64,000 bases of DNA, taken from positions 550,749 through 614,748 of the forward strand of contig NZ_RCIP01000001.1 of the NCBI RefSeq assembly GCF_004000275.1, written 5' to 3'. This DNA comes from Saccharospirillum alexandrii (GTDB taxonomy: Bacteria; Pseudomonadota; Gammaproteobacteria; Pseudomonadales; Natronospirillaceae). How positions within the stretch are numbered: position 1 is the stretch's first letter; every line of letters begins with the position of its first letter. Positions 1 to 7,700 of the stretch are shown here, one piece after another. The translations under genes and the position numbers were made by a program. The notes beneath the pieces are model-generated. The model was not told the origin of the DNA and ran no database searches. It saw only the letters and a list, made by a program, of their open reading frames with translations.

Positions 1-108
1 CTGGATGAGCCGGTTGGCTCATCAACTTCAGATGAAGACTTTGTTGACGAGGGTGGTTTCGGGGGAGCAGAAGACCCGGACGACGCCTTTATTGACGAGT
101 CGTTCTAA
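1..108 (+). CDS. C-terminal end of a protein with an acidic tail, possibly MlaA/VacJ lipoprotein (partial)
   Basis: An open frame enters from the left edge and stops with TAA at 106-108. Its 35 visible residues are very acidic (DEDFVDEGG, AEDPDDAFIDESF) and have no domain of their own. In Pseudomonas, as I recall, the gene next to a PilZ/response-regulator/STAS set like the one that follows is the outer-membrane lipid-asymmetry lipoprotein MlaA (VacJ), and MlaA proteins often end in an acidic tail. That identity is therefore inferred from context and composition only. The frame could also belong to another protein with an acidic tail. Confidence 0.5.
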   Translation: MDEPVGSSTSDEDFVDEGGFGGAEDPDDAFIDESF

Positions 109-133
109 GCTACCCCGAACCGACGACAGGCGG

Positions 134-445
134 TTATCGCAGGCTGAGTATTTCCATGCCCAACTGATAGCTCTGATCATCCCTCGCATCGCATCGCAGC
201 ACCCGGGCCCTGGCATCCAAAGAGCGAAACTGTTCGTTGGGTGATTCGATCGTTACTCCCACCTCGGTTCCTTTTGCCAGCGGCTGTGCGGCCACCAGGC
301 TGATGCCGGTTGCGCTCAGGTCGGTGCACTGGGCGGTCAGGGGCGGGGTTTGATCGGCCAGGTGTATCAGGGCTTCCGCGTTAAGGGTCATGCGTATGAA
401 ATCGCGCTTTTCGCCGTAATCTTTGTCCGCTGTGCTCATAGTCAC
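134..445 (-). CDS. PilZ-domain protein
   Basis: A 103-residue protein that is essentially one PilZ domain. The c-di-GMP signature is present in both halves: an arginine motif near the N-terminus (KRDFIR, about residues 13-18) and a D-x-S-x-x-G motif (DLSATG, about 43-48), followed by beta strands ending in LGMEIL. Single-domain PilZ proteins bind cyclic di-GMP and act as adaptors on surface or motility machinery. The partner cannot be read from the sequence. The gene is convergent with the preceding partial gene and divergent from the response regulator at 572, from which 126 bp separate it. The start at 445 gives MTMSTADK; a second Met two codons later is equally possible. Confidence 0.85.
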   Translation of the reverse strand: MTMSTADKDYGEKRDFIRMTLNAEALIHLADQTPPLTAQCTDLSATGISLVAAQPLAKGTEVGVTIESPNEQFRSLDARARVLRCDARDDQSYQLGMEILSLR

Positions 446-571
446 CTCTCTGTCCCGGTCTGGTCGTGCGTCGGTTTGGACAAGCTGTTCGGGATCACCA
501 CGCCATTCAGTGGTTGCGTTCGCTGACCCACCCCGTTAAGTTGCCTGCACTACCCTGGGGAAGTCAACAAG

Positions 572-1756
572 ATGCCACTCACAGATGCCACACTTTTGGT
601 TGTTGATGACGAACAAGCCATCCGGGACTCGATTGTCGCCTACCTGGAAGACAGCGGTTATAACGTGCTGGAAGCCGAAAATGGCCAGCAAGCGCTGGCC
701 TTGTACGAGAAGAAGTCGCCGGATCTGATCATTTGTGACCTGCGTATGCCGGTTATGGATGGTTTGTCATTGTTACGCCGCATTATGGAGCTGACCGACG
801 AAGTGCCGGTCATTGTTGTATCGGGTGCCGGTGTCATGACCGACGTGGTCGAGGCCCTGCGCCTCGGTGCGAGCGATTACCTGATGAAGCCCATCGTCGA
901 TCTGGGTGTGCTTGAGCATTCGGTTGAACGCGCGCTGGAGCGTTCCTTTTTGGTCAAGGAGAACTACCGCTACCGTGTTGAGCTGGAATCCCGCAATCAG
1001 GAATTGCAGGACCACGTGGATCGGCTCAAGCTCGATCTGCAAGCGGGCAGAGCCGTGCAGCAGCGGTTGCTGCCTGAATTTGCCCTGACTCACGATCACT
1101 ATCGCATCAGCCACCAGATGGTGCCCTCCAACTACTTAAGCGGTGACCTGGTCGACTATTTTCAGGTCATACCCGGTAAGCTGGTGTTCTACATGGCCGA
1201 CGTGTCGGGGCATGGCGCCAGTTCCGCCCTGATCACCTTGTTGATCAAGAATCAGATAGACCGGCTGCGTGATGAAATGGAGAACGATGCGTCCGACGTG
1301 GTACTGATTCCGGCCCAGGTTCTGCGACAGATCAATCTGGAGTTGATTCGCACCCAGACCGGCAAGCACGCCACCATGTTCTATGGGGTGATTGATACGG
1401 AAGATAACACCCTCGACTACGCTTCGGCGGCGCATTTTCCGGCGCCGGTACTCTGTACCCGAGAGGTCTGCCGGGCCATCGAACCTGAAAGTCTCGCAGT
1501 GGGCCTGTTCGACGATGCGATGTTTGAAAACAGGCGTCAGAAACTGGACGGATTCGAGCGACTTTCCGTCGTGTCCGATGGCTTTCTCGAGTTGCTGGCT
1601 GACGTATCTTTGCAAGAAAAGGAGGCGCATTTGCTTGAGTTAGGCGCTGACCCAACCCATACTATGCAGCACGTTTTGACGCAGATGACGAGCGAGGGGA
1701 AAACCCGGTCTGCCTCAGACGACATTACAGTCCTTACGGTTGAAAGGGTTAAGTAG
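572..1756 (+). CDS. rssB: Response regulator with PP2C/SpoIIE-type phosphatase output (RssB type)
   Basis: The 394-residue protein has a receiver domain (residues 5-120) with acidic pocket VVDDE, phospho-acceptor Asp56 in CDLRMP and Lys106 in YLMKP. A charged helical linker (about 120-170) follows, then a SpoIIE/PP2C serine phosphatase domain to the C-terminus. The metal-binding motifs look intact: SGDLVDYF, MADVSGHG, VVSDGF and ASDDITVL. Pseudomonas RssB has this layout, unlike the truncated output of E. coli RssB. The phosphatase probably acts on the STAS protein encoded 12 bp downstream, as in partner-switching modules. A link to sigma-S turnover is plausible by homology, but no anti-sigma kinase is visible nearby. 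The ATG at 572 follows GGGGAAG. Confidence 0.85.
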   Translation: MPLTDATLLVVDDEQAIRDSIVAYLEDSGYNVLEAENGQQALALYEKKSPDLIICDLRMPVMDGLSLLRRIMELTDEVPVIVVSGAGVMTDVVEALRLGASDYLMKPIVDLGVLEHSVERALERSFLVKENYRYRVELESRNQELQDHVDRLKLDLQAGRAVQQRLLPEFALTHDHYRISHQMVPSNYLSGDLVDYFQVIPGKLVFYMADVSGHGASSALITLLIKNQIDRLRDEMENDASDVVLIPAQVLRQINLELIRTQTGKHATMFYGVIDTEDNTLDYASAAHFPAPVLCTREVCRAIEPESLAVGLFDDAMFENRRQKLDGFERLSVVSDGFLELLADVSLQEKEAHLLELGADPTHTMQHVLTQMTSEGKTRSASDDITVLTVERVK

Positions 1757-1768
1757 GTCGGATAATAG

Positions 1769-2263
1769 ATGAGTACCGGTCGCGTTTTAATGGCGAACAA
1801 GTCGGGCTCTTATGTCATTAAGTTGACAGGAGACGTGCGCATGACGTTGTGCACGACACTCGATACCTGCCTGAAAAATATGGTTGAAGATCCCGCCTTC
1901 ACGTCTGTGATTGTTGATCTTAGCGATGCCGAAGGCATCGACAGCACCAGTCTCGGACTTCTGGCAAAAATTTCCCGTCTGGCAACGCCAGTGATGGGCC
2001 ATGTGCCAACGCTGATTTCCAGCAAAGCCGATATCACCCGGATCGTCGATACCATGGGGTTCCGGGACAGAGTGTTCGTGATTGTCCCCAATGCCGATGT
2101 CGAAGCTCAGGATGCCCTGAGCGAGCAAAGCCAGGAACCGCTCGATGAGTGGTCGGCCCACGAACGGGTGCTGGAAGCGCATAAAATTCTGATGTCACTG
2201 AACGACCAGAACCGGCAAACCTTCCGGGAATTGGTTGAGTGTATGGAAAACCAGCCGCACTGA
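1769..2263 (+). CDS. STAS-domain anti-sigma-factor antagonist
   Basis: A 164-residue protein with an N-terminal STAS domain (about 1-105) and a charged C-terminal extension (about 110-164) predicted to be helical. The STAS signature is clear: a VIVDLSD strand followed by the IDSTSLGLL helix, which carries the serine normally phosphorylated by the partner kinase and dephosphorylated by the PP2C phosphatase. The gene lies 12 bp downstream of the RssB-type phosphatase, so the two form a probable operon and a partner-switching pair. Pseudomonas has the same two-gene arrangement. The cognate switch kinase is not in the window. An internal ATG at 1790 is an alternative start, but the N-terminal strand would then be shortened. 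Confidence 0.85.
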   Translation: MSTGRVLMANKSGSYVIKLTGDVRMTLCTTLDTCLKNMVEDPAFTSVIVDLSDAEGIDSTSLGLLAKISRLATPVMGHVPTLISSKADITRIVDTMGFRDRVFVIVPNADVEAQDALSEQSQEPLDEWSAHERVLEAHKILMSLNDQNRQTFRELVECMENQPH

Positions 2264-2354
2264 TTACCGGTAATGGCCGGTCAGCGGTGTACAAAAGGTC
2301 TTGAACGCGCGACGCTCACCCGTTGCGCGTCTTTGTTTAGGGAGAACCATTTTT

Positions 2355-3392
2355 GTGACACACGCCAATGAAGGGTCGCCACAGACGATTGCCGTCCTCG
2401 GCGGTGGCAGTTTTGGTACTGCCATTGCCAACATTGCTGCCACCAATGGTCACCGCGTCAGATTATGGATGCGCAGTGAGAAACAGGCGGAGGACATCCG
2501 CACCCAGGGTGAAAACAGCCGTTACTTGCCGGGGTATGCGCTCAGTGCCAACCTGACCCCAGTGCTGGATCTGAACGAAGCCGTATCGGATGCCGACTGT
2601 GTCTTTGTTGCGGTTCCCAGCAAGGCCTTTCGCTCGGTGGTTGAGCAGGCTGTGCCGCTGTTGCAGCCTCACACAGCCCTGGTCAGTTTGACCAAGGGCA
2701 TTGAACCCGGCAGCTTCCGCCTGATGAGTCAGATCCTGCATGATCTGGCACCGGCGCACGATATCGGGTGCATCAGTGGGCCTAACCTGGCCAAAGAAAT
2801 TGCCGATCACCAGATCTCCGCCACGGTGATTGCGTCCTATAGTCAACCGCTGCGCGCCCGGGTTCAAACCATGCTGAGCAGCCAGTATTTTCGGGTGTAT
2901 GGCAACCCCGATATCTACGGTGTCGAGCTGGCCGGTGCGCTGAAAAACATCTATGCGATTATAACCGGCCTGGCGTCTGCGCTGGGGATGGCAGAAAACA
3001 CGCGAGCCGCCATTATTACCCGCTCGCTGGCCGAGATGTCGCGGTTTGCGGTGCGCCTGGGTGCCAACCCGATGACCTTTCTGGGTCTGGCCGGTGTCGG
3101 TGATCTTATTGTTACCTGCAGTTCCAAACTCAGTCGCAATTATCGGGTCGGCTACTATATTGGCGAGGGTGACTCGCTGAAACAGGCGATCAAACGAGTG
3201 GGCGAGACTGCTGAGGGCATTAACACCCTGCGCATGGTGCATGAAAAAGCCGGTGAAATGGGGATCTACATGCCGCTGGCCAGCGGGCTTTATGCCATTA
3301 TTTATGAAGACAAACCGATAGCCGCGGTCGCCGGCCAACTGATGGCGGGTGATCTGGCACAGGACGTTGAATTCATGGGGGCGGGTATCTGA
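2355..3392 (+). CDS. gpsA: Glycerol-3-phosphate dehydrogenase [NAD(P)+]
   Basis: GpsA reduces dihydroxyacetone phosphate to sn-glycerol 3-phosphate, the first step of phospholipid synthesis, in the cytoplasm. The N-terminal Rossmann motif [10 protein letters not shown], the SLTKGIE segment, the [12 protein letters not shown] segment carrying the catalytic lysine and the C-terminal GDLIVTCSS motif are all present. The open frame extends upstream to 2301, but I place the start at the GTG at 2355. AGGGAG lies about 10 bp upstream of it, and the resulting 345 residues match the family length (E. coli 339). The stop overlaps the next start as TGATG, so gpsA, the DUF4389 gene and sixA are probably cotranscribed. 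Confidence 0.95.
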   Translation: MTHANEGSPQTIAVLGGGSFGTAIANIAATNGHRVRLWMRSEKQAEDIRTQGENSRYLPGYALSANLTPVLDLNEAVSDADCVFVAVPSKAFRSVVEQAVPLLQPHTALVSLTKGIEPGSFRLMSQILHDLAPAHDIGCISGPNLAKEIADHQISATVIASYSQPLRARVQTMLSSQYFRVYGNPDIYGVELAGALKNIYAIITGLASALGMAENTRAAIITRSLAEMSRFAVRLGANPMTFLGLAGVGDLIVTCSSKLSRNYRVGYYIGEGDSLKQAIKRVGETAEGINTLRMVHEKAGEMGIYMPLASGLYAIIYEDKPIAAVAGQLMAGDLAQDVEFMGAGI

Positions 3393-3688
3393 TGGCATCG
3401 TTAAATCGGGAAGAAAAGGAACATCAGGTTATTCGGGCGCTGTGCATGATTCTGTTCTGGATCGTCCTGCGCATCAGTATGCTGGTTACCGGTGTGCTGG
3501 CCATTGTGCAGTGGGTGCTGGCCTGGTTTGACGACGATCCCAACCCGCAACTGGCGACGTTTTGCCGCCGTCTGGCGCTCTACCAGAAGCAGTTGCTCGA
3601 TTACCTCACCTTCATCAGCAATGACAAGCCCTTTCCATTTCGGGACTGGCCGGATGACCCGCAAAGCGAGTTCGACGAGGCTGCATGA
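3392..3688 (+). CDS. DUF4389 family membrane protein
   Basis: A 98-residue protein with one long hydrophobic segment (about residues 14-45, rich in I, L, V and W) that could form one or two membrane passes. A cytoplasmic tail carries the family-typical FPFRDWPDD motif. DUF4389 proteins have no assigned biochemical role. The start overlaps the gpsA stop by one base and the end overlaps the sixA start by four (ATGA), so translation is probably coupled across the three genes. Confidence 0.8.
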   Translation: MASLNREEKEHQVIRALCMILFWIVLRISMLVTGVLAIVQWVLAWFDDDPNPQLATFCRRLALYQKQLLDYLTFISNDKPFPFRDWPDDPQSEFDEAA

Positions 3689-4125
3689 TTCTGTATTTAC
3701 TGCGCCACGGAGAAGCCGAGCCCTATGGCCGGGCGTCCGATGATGCATCACGAGCGCTGGTGTCGGCCGGAACCAAAGCCGTTAACCGGGTTGCTGCGGA
3801 ACTGGCACCCGTCGATGCGGTTTACTGCAGCCCTTATCTTCGAGCTCGCCAAACGGCGGAACTGGTGTTGTCGGCGACCGGTCAGCAGGCTTATCACCTG
3901 TATGACGGGCTGACGCCCGACAGCTCGGTGGCGGCACTTATGGCCTGGCTGGAGACAATAAAACCACAGCGGCTATTGCTGGTCGCGCACAACCCACTGC
4001 TCAGTTCACTGGCGAGCCAACTGACCGGTTTGCCGGGCGGCGTGGCGCTAAGCACCGCCAATCTTGCCTGCCTGGATGTATCCGACTTCCTGCCCGGCGG
4101 CGCTGAACTGCTCTGGGTAAAGTAG
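3685..4125 (+). CDS. sixA: Phosphohistidine phosphatase SixA
   Basis: A histidine-phosphatase-superfamily protein of 146 residues. The catalytic RHG motif is at residues 8-10 (LLRHGEAEP), the arginine motif SPYLRARQTAE follows, and the second catalytic histidine lies in LVAHNPLLSSL. E. coli SixA removes phosphate from histidine in phosphotransfer proteins (ArcB, or the nitrogen-related PTS protein NPr), and the size and compact fold fit that subgroup. The start overlaps the upstream DUF4389 gene as ATGA. The natural substrate here is unknown. Assignment to the superfamily is secure; the SixA name is slightly less so. Confidence 0.9.
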   Translation: MILYLLRHGEAEPYGRASDDASRALVSAGTKAVNRVAAELAPVDAVYCSPYLRARQTAELVLSATGQQAYHLYDGLTPDSSVAALMAWLETIKPQRLLLVAHNPLLSSLASQLTGLPGGVALSTANLACLDVSDFLPGGAELLWVK

Positions 4126-4199
4126 GGGTTCAAACGAGCGTTTGAATTTGCCGGATGACTCGGGTAGATTGGTCGATGTTCTGTTGATCCTTGGTTGTT

Positions 4200-5003
4200 A
4201 TGAAACCCCAACTCCATTTTGCACACGCCAATGGCTTTCCCTCAGCAAGTTACCGTCGCATGCTCGATGGCCTGGCGCCACATGTGGAACTGAAGACGCT
4301 GCCACTGATCGGTCACGACCCGGAGTATCCAGTGACCAACAACTGGCCACACCTGAAGCGGCAACTGATCGACAGCATCGAGCGGCAGTGCGACCGGCCG
4401 GTAGTTGGCCTCGGCCATTCTCTGGGGGGCGGCCTGACCATCATGGCGGCGTTAGAGCGCCCCGATTTGTTCTCCAGCATCATTATGCTCGATGTGCCGC
4501 TGTTCAGCCGGTTCGAAAGCTGGGTGGTGCGTAGCGTCAAGGCGCTGGGTCTGATTGACAACCTGACGCCGGCCGGCCGGTCAAAACACCGGCGGCGCAC
4601 CTGGCCCAGCGCTGATGACGCCCTGGCTTACTTTCAGTCTCGAGGTCTTTTCAGGCATTTTCATCCCGATTGCATCCGGGACTATATGGCCTGTGCGACC
4701 CGCATCGGTGCCGATGGAAGCGTAGAATTATCGTATGAAGTACCTGTCGAGCTGGCCATTTTCCGCACTGTTCCACACACCCTCTGGGTGCAGCCCGGTC
4801 AGTTGCAGGTGCCTGGTGGCGTTATTCTCGGACGGGATACCGATACCGTGCGCAAACATCAGTATCTGCGCATGAAGCACAAGCTGAATCTGGTTGGGTC
4901 GCGTTTGCCGGGCAGTCATATGTTCCCGCTGGAACACCCGGATGAAACCGCCGTCGAGGTGCTGTCTCTCATTCATCGACTGCATTCCCACCAGGCTGCT
5001 TGA
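4200..5003 (+). CDS. Alpha/beta hydrolase
   Basis: A 267-residue alpha/beta-hydrolase fold protein. HFAHANGFP forms the oxyanion loop, GLGHSLGGG carries the nucleophilic serine (about residue 75), and the C-terminal GSHMFPLE supplies the catalytic histidine. Proteins of this subgroup (HANGF at the N-terminus) are widespread in proteobacteria and their substrates are unknown. The frame extends to a TTG at 4191, but the ATG at 4200 puts the first beta strand at the normal place. No strong ribosome-binding site is visible. One base separates its stop from the start of a second hydrolase, so the two are probably coexpressed. Confidence 0.85.
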   Translation: MKPQLHFAHANGFPSASYRRMLDGLAPHVELKTLPLIGHDPEYPVTNNWPHLKRQLIDSIERQCDRPVVGLGHSLGGGLTIMAALERPDLFSSIIMLDVPLFSRFESWVVRSVKALGLIDNLTPAGRSKHRRRTWPSADDALAYFQSRGLFRHFHPDCIRDYMACATRIGADGSVELSYEVPVELAIFRTVPHTLWVQPGQLQVPGGVILGRDTDTVRKHQYLRMKHKLNLVGSRLPGSHMFPLEHPDETAVEVLSLIHRLHSHQAA

Positions 5004-5004
5004 T

Positions 5005-5826
5005 ATGAAATCCATTTCCCTGCTGGGCGGGCAGGTACAGGTTGTCGTGATGGGGCAGGGGCAACCTGTGCTGGCGTTGCACGGCTTCCTGGATAACGCT
5101 TTCAGTTTCAAACCGCTGTCGGCCGCCATGCCGGATGTCGAAATCTGGGCGCTGGACCTGCCCGGCCATGGCAACTCGTCAGCTCTGGCTATGGCCGAGG
5201 GGTGGTCCATTACCCAGTGGTTGCCGGTACTGGGGCATGTCATGGATGAACTGAACTGGGACACCTATACGTTGCTCGGGCATTCGCTGGGGGCCATTCT
5301 GGCGCAGATGCTGGCAGTAGTGGATTCCCGGATCGAGCGATTGATCTGCCTGGATGCGCTCGGCCCGCTGAGCGAGTCCGATGAAGGCAATCTGGACCGG
5401 ATGCAGCGCAGCTATCAGCAACGACGGGATAGCCCGGGAGGACGCCGCTACTATTCGACAACCGATGCCTTGTGGCAGGTTCGGGTGGGTGGCCGGTTTC
5501 CCCTGTCACCGGCCAGTGCACGGGTTCTGTCAAGCCGGGGCGTGGGGTTGAATGACCGCGGCTGGTTCCATCGGTATGATCGGCGGCTGCGTCAGGACAG
5601 TGCCTGGCGCATGACGGAAAATCAGGTACAGGGGCTGTTGCGTCGTATAGAATGCCCACTGGATCTGGCCCTGTTCGATGACAGCCCGCTTGGTGCGGCG
5701 GGGTCAGTGCTCGACGACCGGCTGGCTTGCGTACCGAACCTCAGCGTCGCTCGGTTTCCCGGAGGGCATCATGCGCACATGGAAACCCCACAGCCGCTGG
5801 CCAGATGGGTGCGTTCGCGTCTTTAG
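5005..5826 (+). CDS. Alpha/beta hydrolase
   Basis: The second hydrolase of the pair has 273 residues. Motifs in order are LALHGFLDN (oxyanion loop), LDLPGHGNS, LLGHSLGAILAQ with the nucleophilic serine, a variable cap, and the C-terminal PGGHHAHME with the catalytic histidine. The triad therefore looks intact. The family resembles serine hydrolases of the epoxide-hydrolase/esterase type, but the substrate cannot be predicted. The long open frame begins upstream at 4894 inside the previous gene; the ATG at 5005, one base after that gene's stop, is the natural start. A 64-bp gap precedes the methyltransferase at 5891. Confidence 0.85.
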   Translation: MKSISLLGGQVQVVVMGQGQPVLALHGFLDNAFSFKPLSAAMPDVEIWALDLPGHGNSSALAMAEGWSITQWLPVLGHVMDELNWDTYTLLGHSLGAILAQMLAVVDSRIERLICLDALGPLSESDEGNLDRMQRSYQQRRDSPGGRRYYSTTDALWQVRVGGRFPLSPASARVLSSRGVGLNDRGWFHRYDRRLRQDSAWRMTENQVQGLLRRIECPLDLALFDDSPLGAAGSVLDDRLACVPNLSVARFPGGHHAHMETPQPLARWVRSRL

Positions 5827-5890
5827 CTCACCTGTTTACCATCGCGCCCCCAGGCGCCCAGAAACCTGAATCTCCGGGAGTGAGTGAAAC

Positions 5891-6520
5891 GTGAAGTTAG
5901 CCGGCCTTTCCAGTGCAATACCCGGAACCTCGCCTTTGCATGAAGAACGGCTCGACAGCGTCTACCAGCGTATCCGGCAAAGCGGTGCACGGCGGGTGCT
6001 GGATCTGGGGTGCGGTTCCGGTTCATTGTTGGTCCGGTTGATCAACGATCCGCAGTTTTCACACATTGTTGGTCTGGAATCCTCCGGTGTGGGGTTGGCA
6101 GTGGCGCGAAATATGTTCGCCGACAGCCTGGCTAGCGGTCGGCTCAGGCTGGTCGCCGGTTCCTACGCAGAACCGCATCCGGCGCTGACCGGTTTTGACA
6201 TGGCGGCCATGGTGGAAACCATTGAGCACGTGAAACCGAACGATCTGTCCCGGGTGGAGCAGACCGTGTTTGGGCAGATGCGACCGCATCGCCTGATCAT
6301 GACCACGCCAAACCGGGAGTACAACCCCTTGTTGGGCCTGGCGCCCGGCGAGTTTCGGGAGCCTGATCACAAGTTCGAGTGGGACCGGCAGAAGTTCATG
6401 CAGTGGTCCCGCGGGGTGGCGGCCCGCAACGGCTATGCGGTGCAGTTCGCGGGTATCGGTGAGACCGACCCGGAGCTCGGAGCGCCGACTCAAACGGCCA
6501 CCTTCTCACTGCCTGCCTGA
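5891..6520 (+). CDS. Stand-alone Hen1-like 3'-terminal RNA ribose 2'-O-methyltransferase
   Basis: A 209-residue SAM-dependent methyltransferase. The SAM motif is DLGCGSG (38-44). The metal-site motif E-T-I-E-H (Glu109, Glu112, His113), TTPNREYN (138-145) and DHKFEW (159-164, His160) are characteristic of the Hen1 catalytic domain, which adds a 2'-O-methyl group to the 3'-terminal nucleotide of small RNAs. Bacterial Hen1 usually has a long N-terminal domain and a neighbouring Pnkp ligase for repair of cleaved RNA. Here only the methyltransferase is present and no Pnkp gene lies in the window. It starts with GTG at 5891, after GGGAGTGAG. The family fold is sure; RNA as the substrate is an inference from the Hen1-specific residues. 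Confidence 0.78.
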   Translation: MKLAGLSSAIPGTSPLHEERLDSVYQRIRQSGARRVLDLGCGSGSLLVRLINDPQFSHIVGLESSGVGLAVARNMFADSLASGRLRLVAGSYAEPHPALTGFDMAAMVETIEHVKPNDLSRVEQTVFGQMRPHRLIMTTPNREYNPLLGLAPGEFREPDHKFEWDRQKFMQWSRGVAARNGYAVQFAGIGETDPELGAPTQTATFSLPA

Positions 6521-6543
6521 CCGGCCATGCCGGCATCCGGTCA
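6518..6543 (+). terminator. Hairpin over the stop codon of the Hen1-like gene
   Basis: TGACCGG (6518-6524) and CCGGTCA (6537-6543) can form a 7-bp stem, and the loop itself holds the small palindrome ATGCCGGCAT. No T-run follows, so intrinsic termination would be weak. It could instead protect the 3' end of the transcript. Confidence 0.35.
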
Positions 6544-6561
6544 ACCAATGCTGAAGACCGG

Positions 6562-6591
6562 TTAAAGTTATCGGCCGGCTCAGGGTATACT
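6562..6591 (+). promoter_or_regulatory. Possible sigma-70 promoter for prmB
   Basis: TTAAAG (6562-6567) and TATACT (6586-6591) are separated by 18 bp and lie about 37 bp upstream of the preferred prmB ATG at 6628. The -10 match is good and the -35 is weak. If it is real, the GTG at 6592 lies at or before the transcription start, which supports the downstream ATG. Confidence 0.4.
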
Positions 6592-6627
6592 GTGCGTTAC
6601 TTGTCACCGTTCGGAACCTCAATTTCA

Positions 6628-7569
6628 ATGGCTTTTATCGACAGCGCGGTCAACTTATCCAGTACCGACGATCAAACCGACTGCATCGAACACTTCACCC
6701 GCCTGGGCGACTGGGTGCGGTTTGCCGCCAGCGCCATGGACGCCCACCAGGTCTTTTTCGGACACGGATTCGACTCTGGCTGGGATGAGTCGGTGTTCCT
6801 GTGCATGCGGGCGCTGGATCTCGACTGGGATGCACCGCCAGAGGTGTTGTCGGCTACCCTGCTTCCACGAGAGCGCCGACTGCTCTGGACACTGATTGGC
6901 AGGCGCTGTCTCGAGCGGATTCCAACGGCTTATCTGCTCGAAGAAGCCTGGTTTTGTGGCGAGCCGTTTAGGGTCACGCCAGATGTGCTGATTCCCCGGT
7001 CGCCCATTGCCGAGCTGATAGAGGCCCGCTTTTCGCCCTGGTTGTCGCATTCACCAACCTGCATTCTGGATCTGTGCACCGGCAGTGGGTGCATTGGTAT
7101 TGCGATGGCGCGTGCTTTCCCGGATGCCCGTGTTGACCTGAGTGATCTCAGTGATGCCGCCGTTTCCATTGCGGTCGATAACGTGGATCAAAAAGACCTG
7201 GGGTATCAGGTGCGGGTTCTTCAGGGCGATCTGTTTGCCACACTGGAAGGCGAACAATACGATTTGATAGTCGCCAATCCGCCGTACGTCGATGAAGACG
7301 ATTTGGCGACCATGCCGGCTGAGTTTCATCACGAGCCGCGTCTCGGCCTGGCGGCCGGTCATGATGGCCTTGAGTTGGTGCATCGGATTCTGCGCGAAGC
7401 GCCTCAATACCTCACTGACGAAGGCTGGCTGGTCTGTGAGGTTGGCAACAGCTTTGGCGCCCTGACGACCGCTTACCCGGATATGGACCTGCACTGGCCC
7501 GATTTTGAGCGGGGCGGGCACGGCGTTTTTCTGGTCTCAGCGGCTGAACTCAGGATGCATTTTGCCTGA
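6628..7569 (+). CDS. prmB: 50S ribosomal protein L3 glutamine methyltransferase
   Basis: PrmB N5-methylates a glutamine of ribosomal protein L3 using SAM. The SAM motif LDLCTGSGCIGIA, the substrate-glutamine motif NPPYVDEDD and the preceding FCGEPFRVTPDVLIPRSP block are characteristic of the PrmB/PrmC family. NPPYVDxxD with an N-terminal PrmB-type helical domain points to PrmB rather than PrmC. The next gene is aroC, which is the usual neighbour of prmB in gammaproteobacteria. The frame opens at a GTG (6592), but the ATG at 6628 gives 313 residues, against about 310 in E. coli. Confidence 0.93.
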   Translation: MAFIDSAVNLSSTDDQTDCIEHFTRLGDWVRFAASAMDAHQVFFGHGFDSGWDESVFLCMRALDLDWDAPPEVLSATLLPRERRLLWTLIGRRCLERIPTAYLLEEAWFCGEPFRVTPDVLIPRSPIAELIEARFSPWLSHSPTCILDLCTGSGCIGIAMARAFPDARVDLSDLSDAAVSIAVDNVDQKDLGYQVRVLQGDLFATLEGEQYDLIVANPPYVDEDDLATMPAEFHHEPRLGLAAGHDGLELVHRILREAPQYLTDEGWLVCEVGNSFGALTTAYPDMDLHWPDFERGGHGVFLVSAAELRMHFA

Positions 7570-7659
7570 TCACTGCCGGCAACTAAAACACCCGGGGGCA
7601 AGCCCGCATGACGCTGACCGCGTGTCCTGTTGTCAGCAACCGCAGCCCCACTTTTTTAT

Positions 7660-7683
7660 GGCCCGGTAACCGGCCTGTTTTTA
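7660..7683 (+). terminator. Terminator-like hairpin just upstream of aroC
   Basis: GGCCCGG (7660-7666), a TAA loop and CCGGCC (7670-7675), followed by TGTTTTTA, look like an intrinsic terminator with one bulged C. It lies only 17 bp before the aroC ATG, downstream of prmB. It may end prmB transcripts or attenuate read-through into aroC. Confidence 0.45.
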
Positions 7684-7700
7684 TGGAGTGATACACGCTC

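Noticed and set aside
2463-3398. Long open frame on the minus strand opposite gpsA
   Set aside because: It lies fully antisense to a clear gpsA, shows no domain and has unlikely composition (many H, R, Q); it is a shadow of the real gene.
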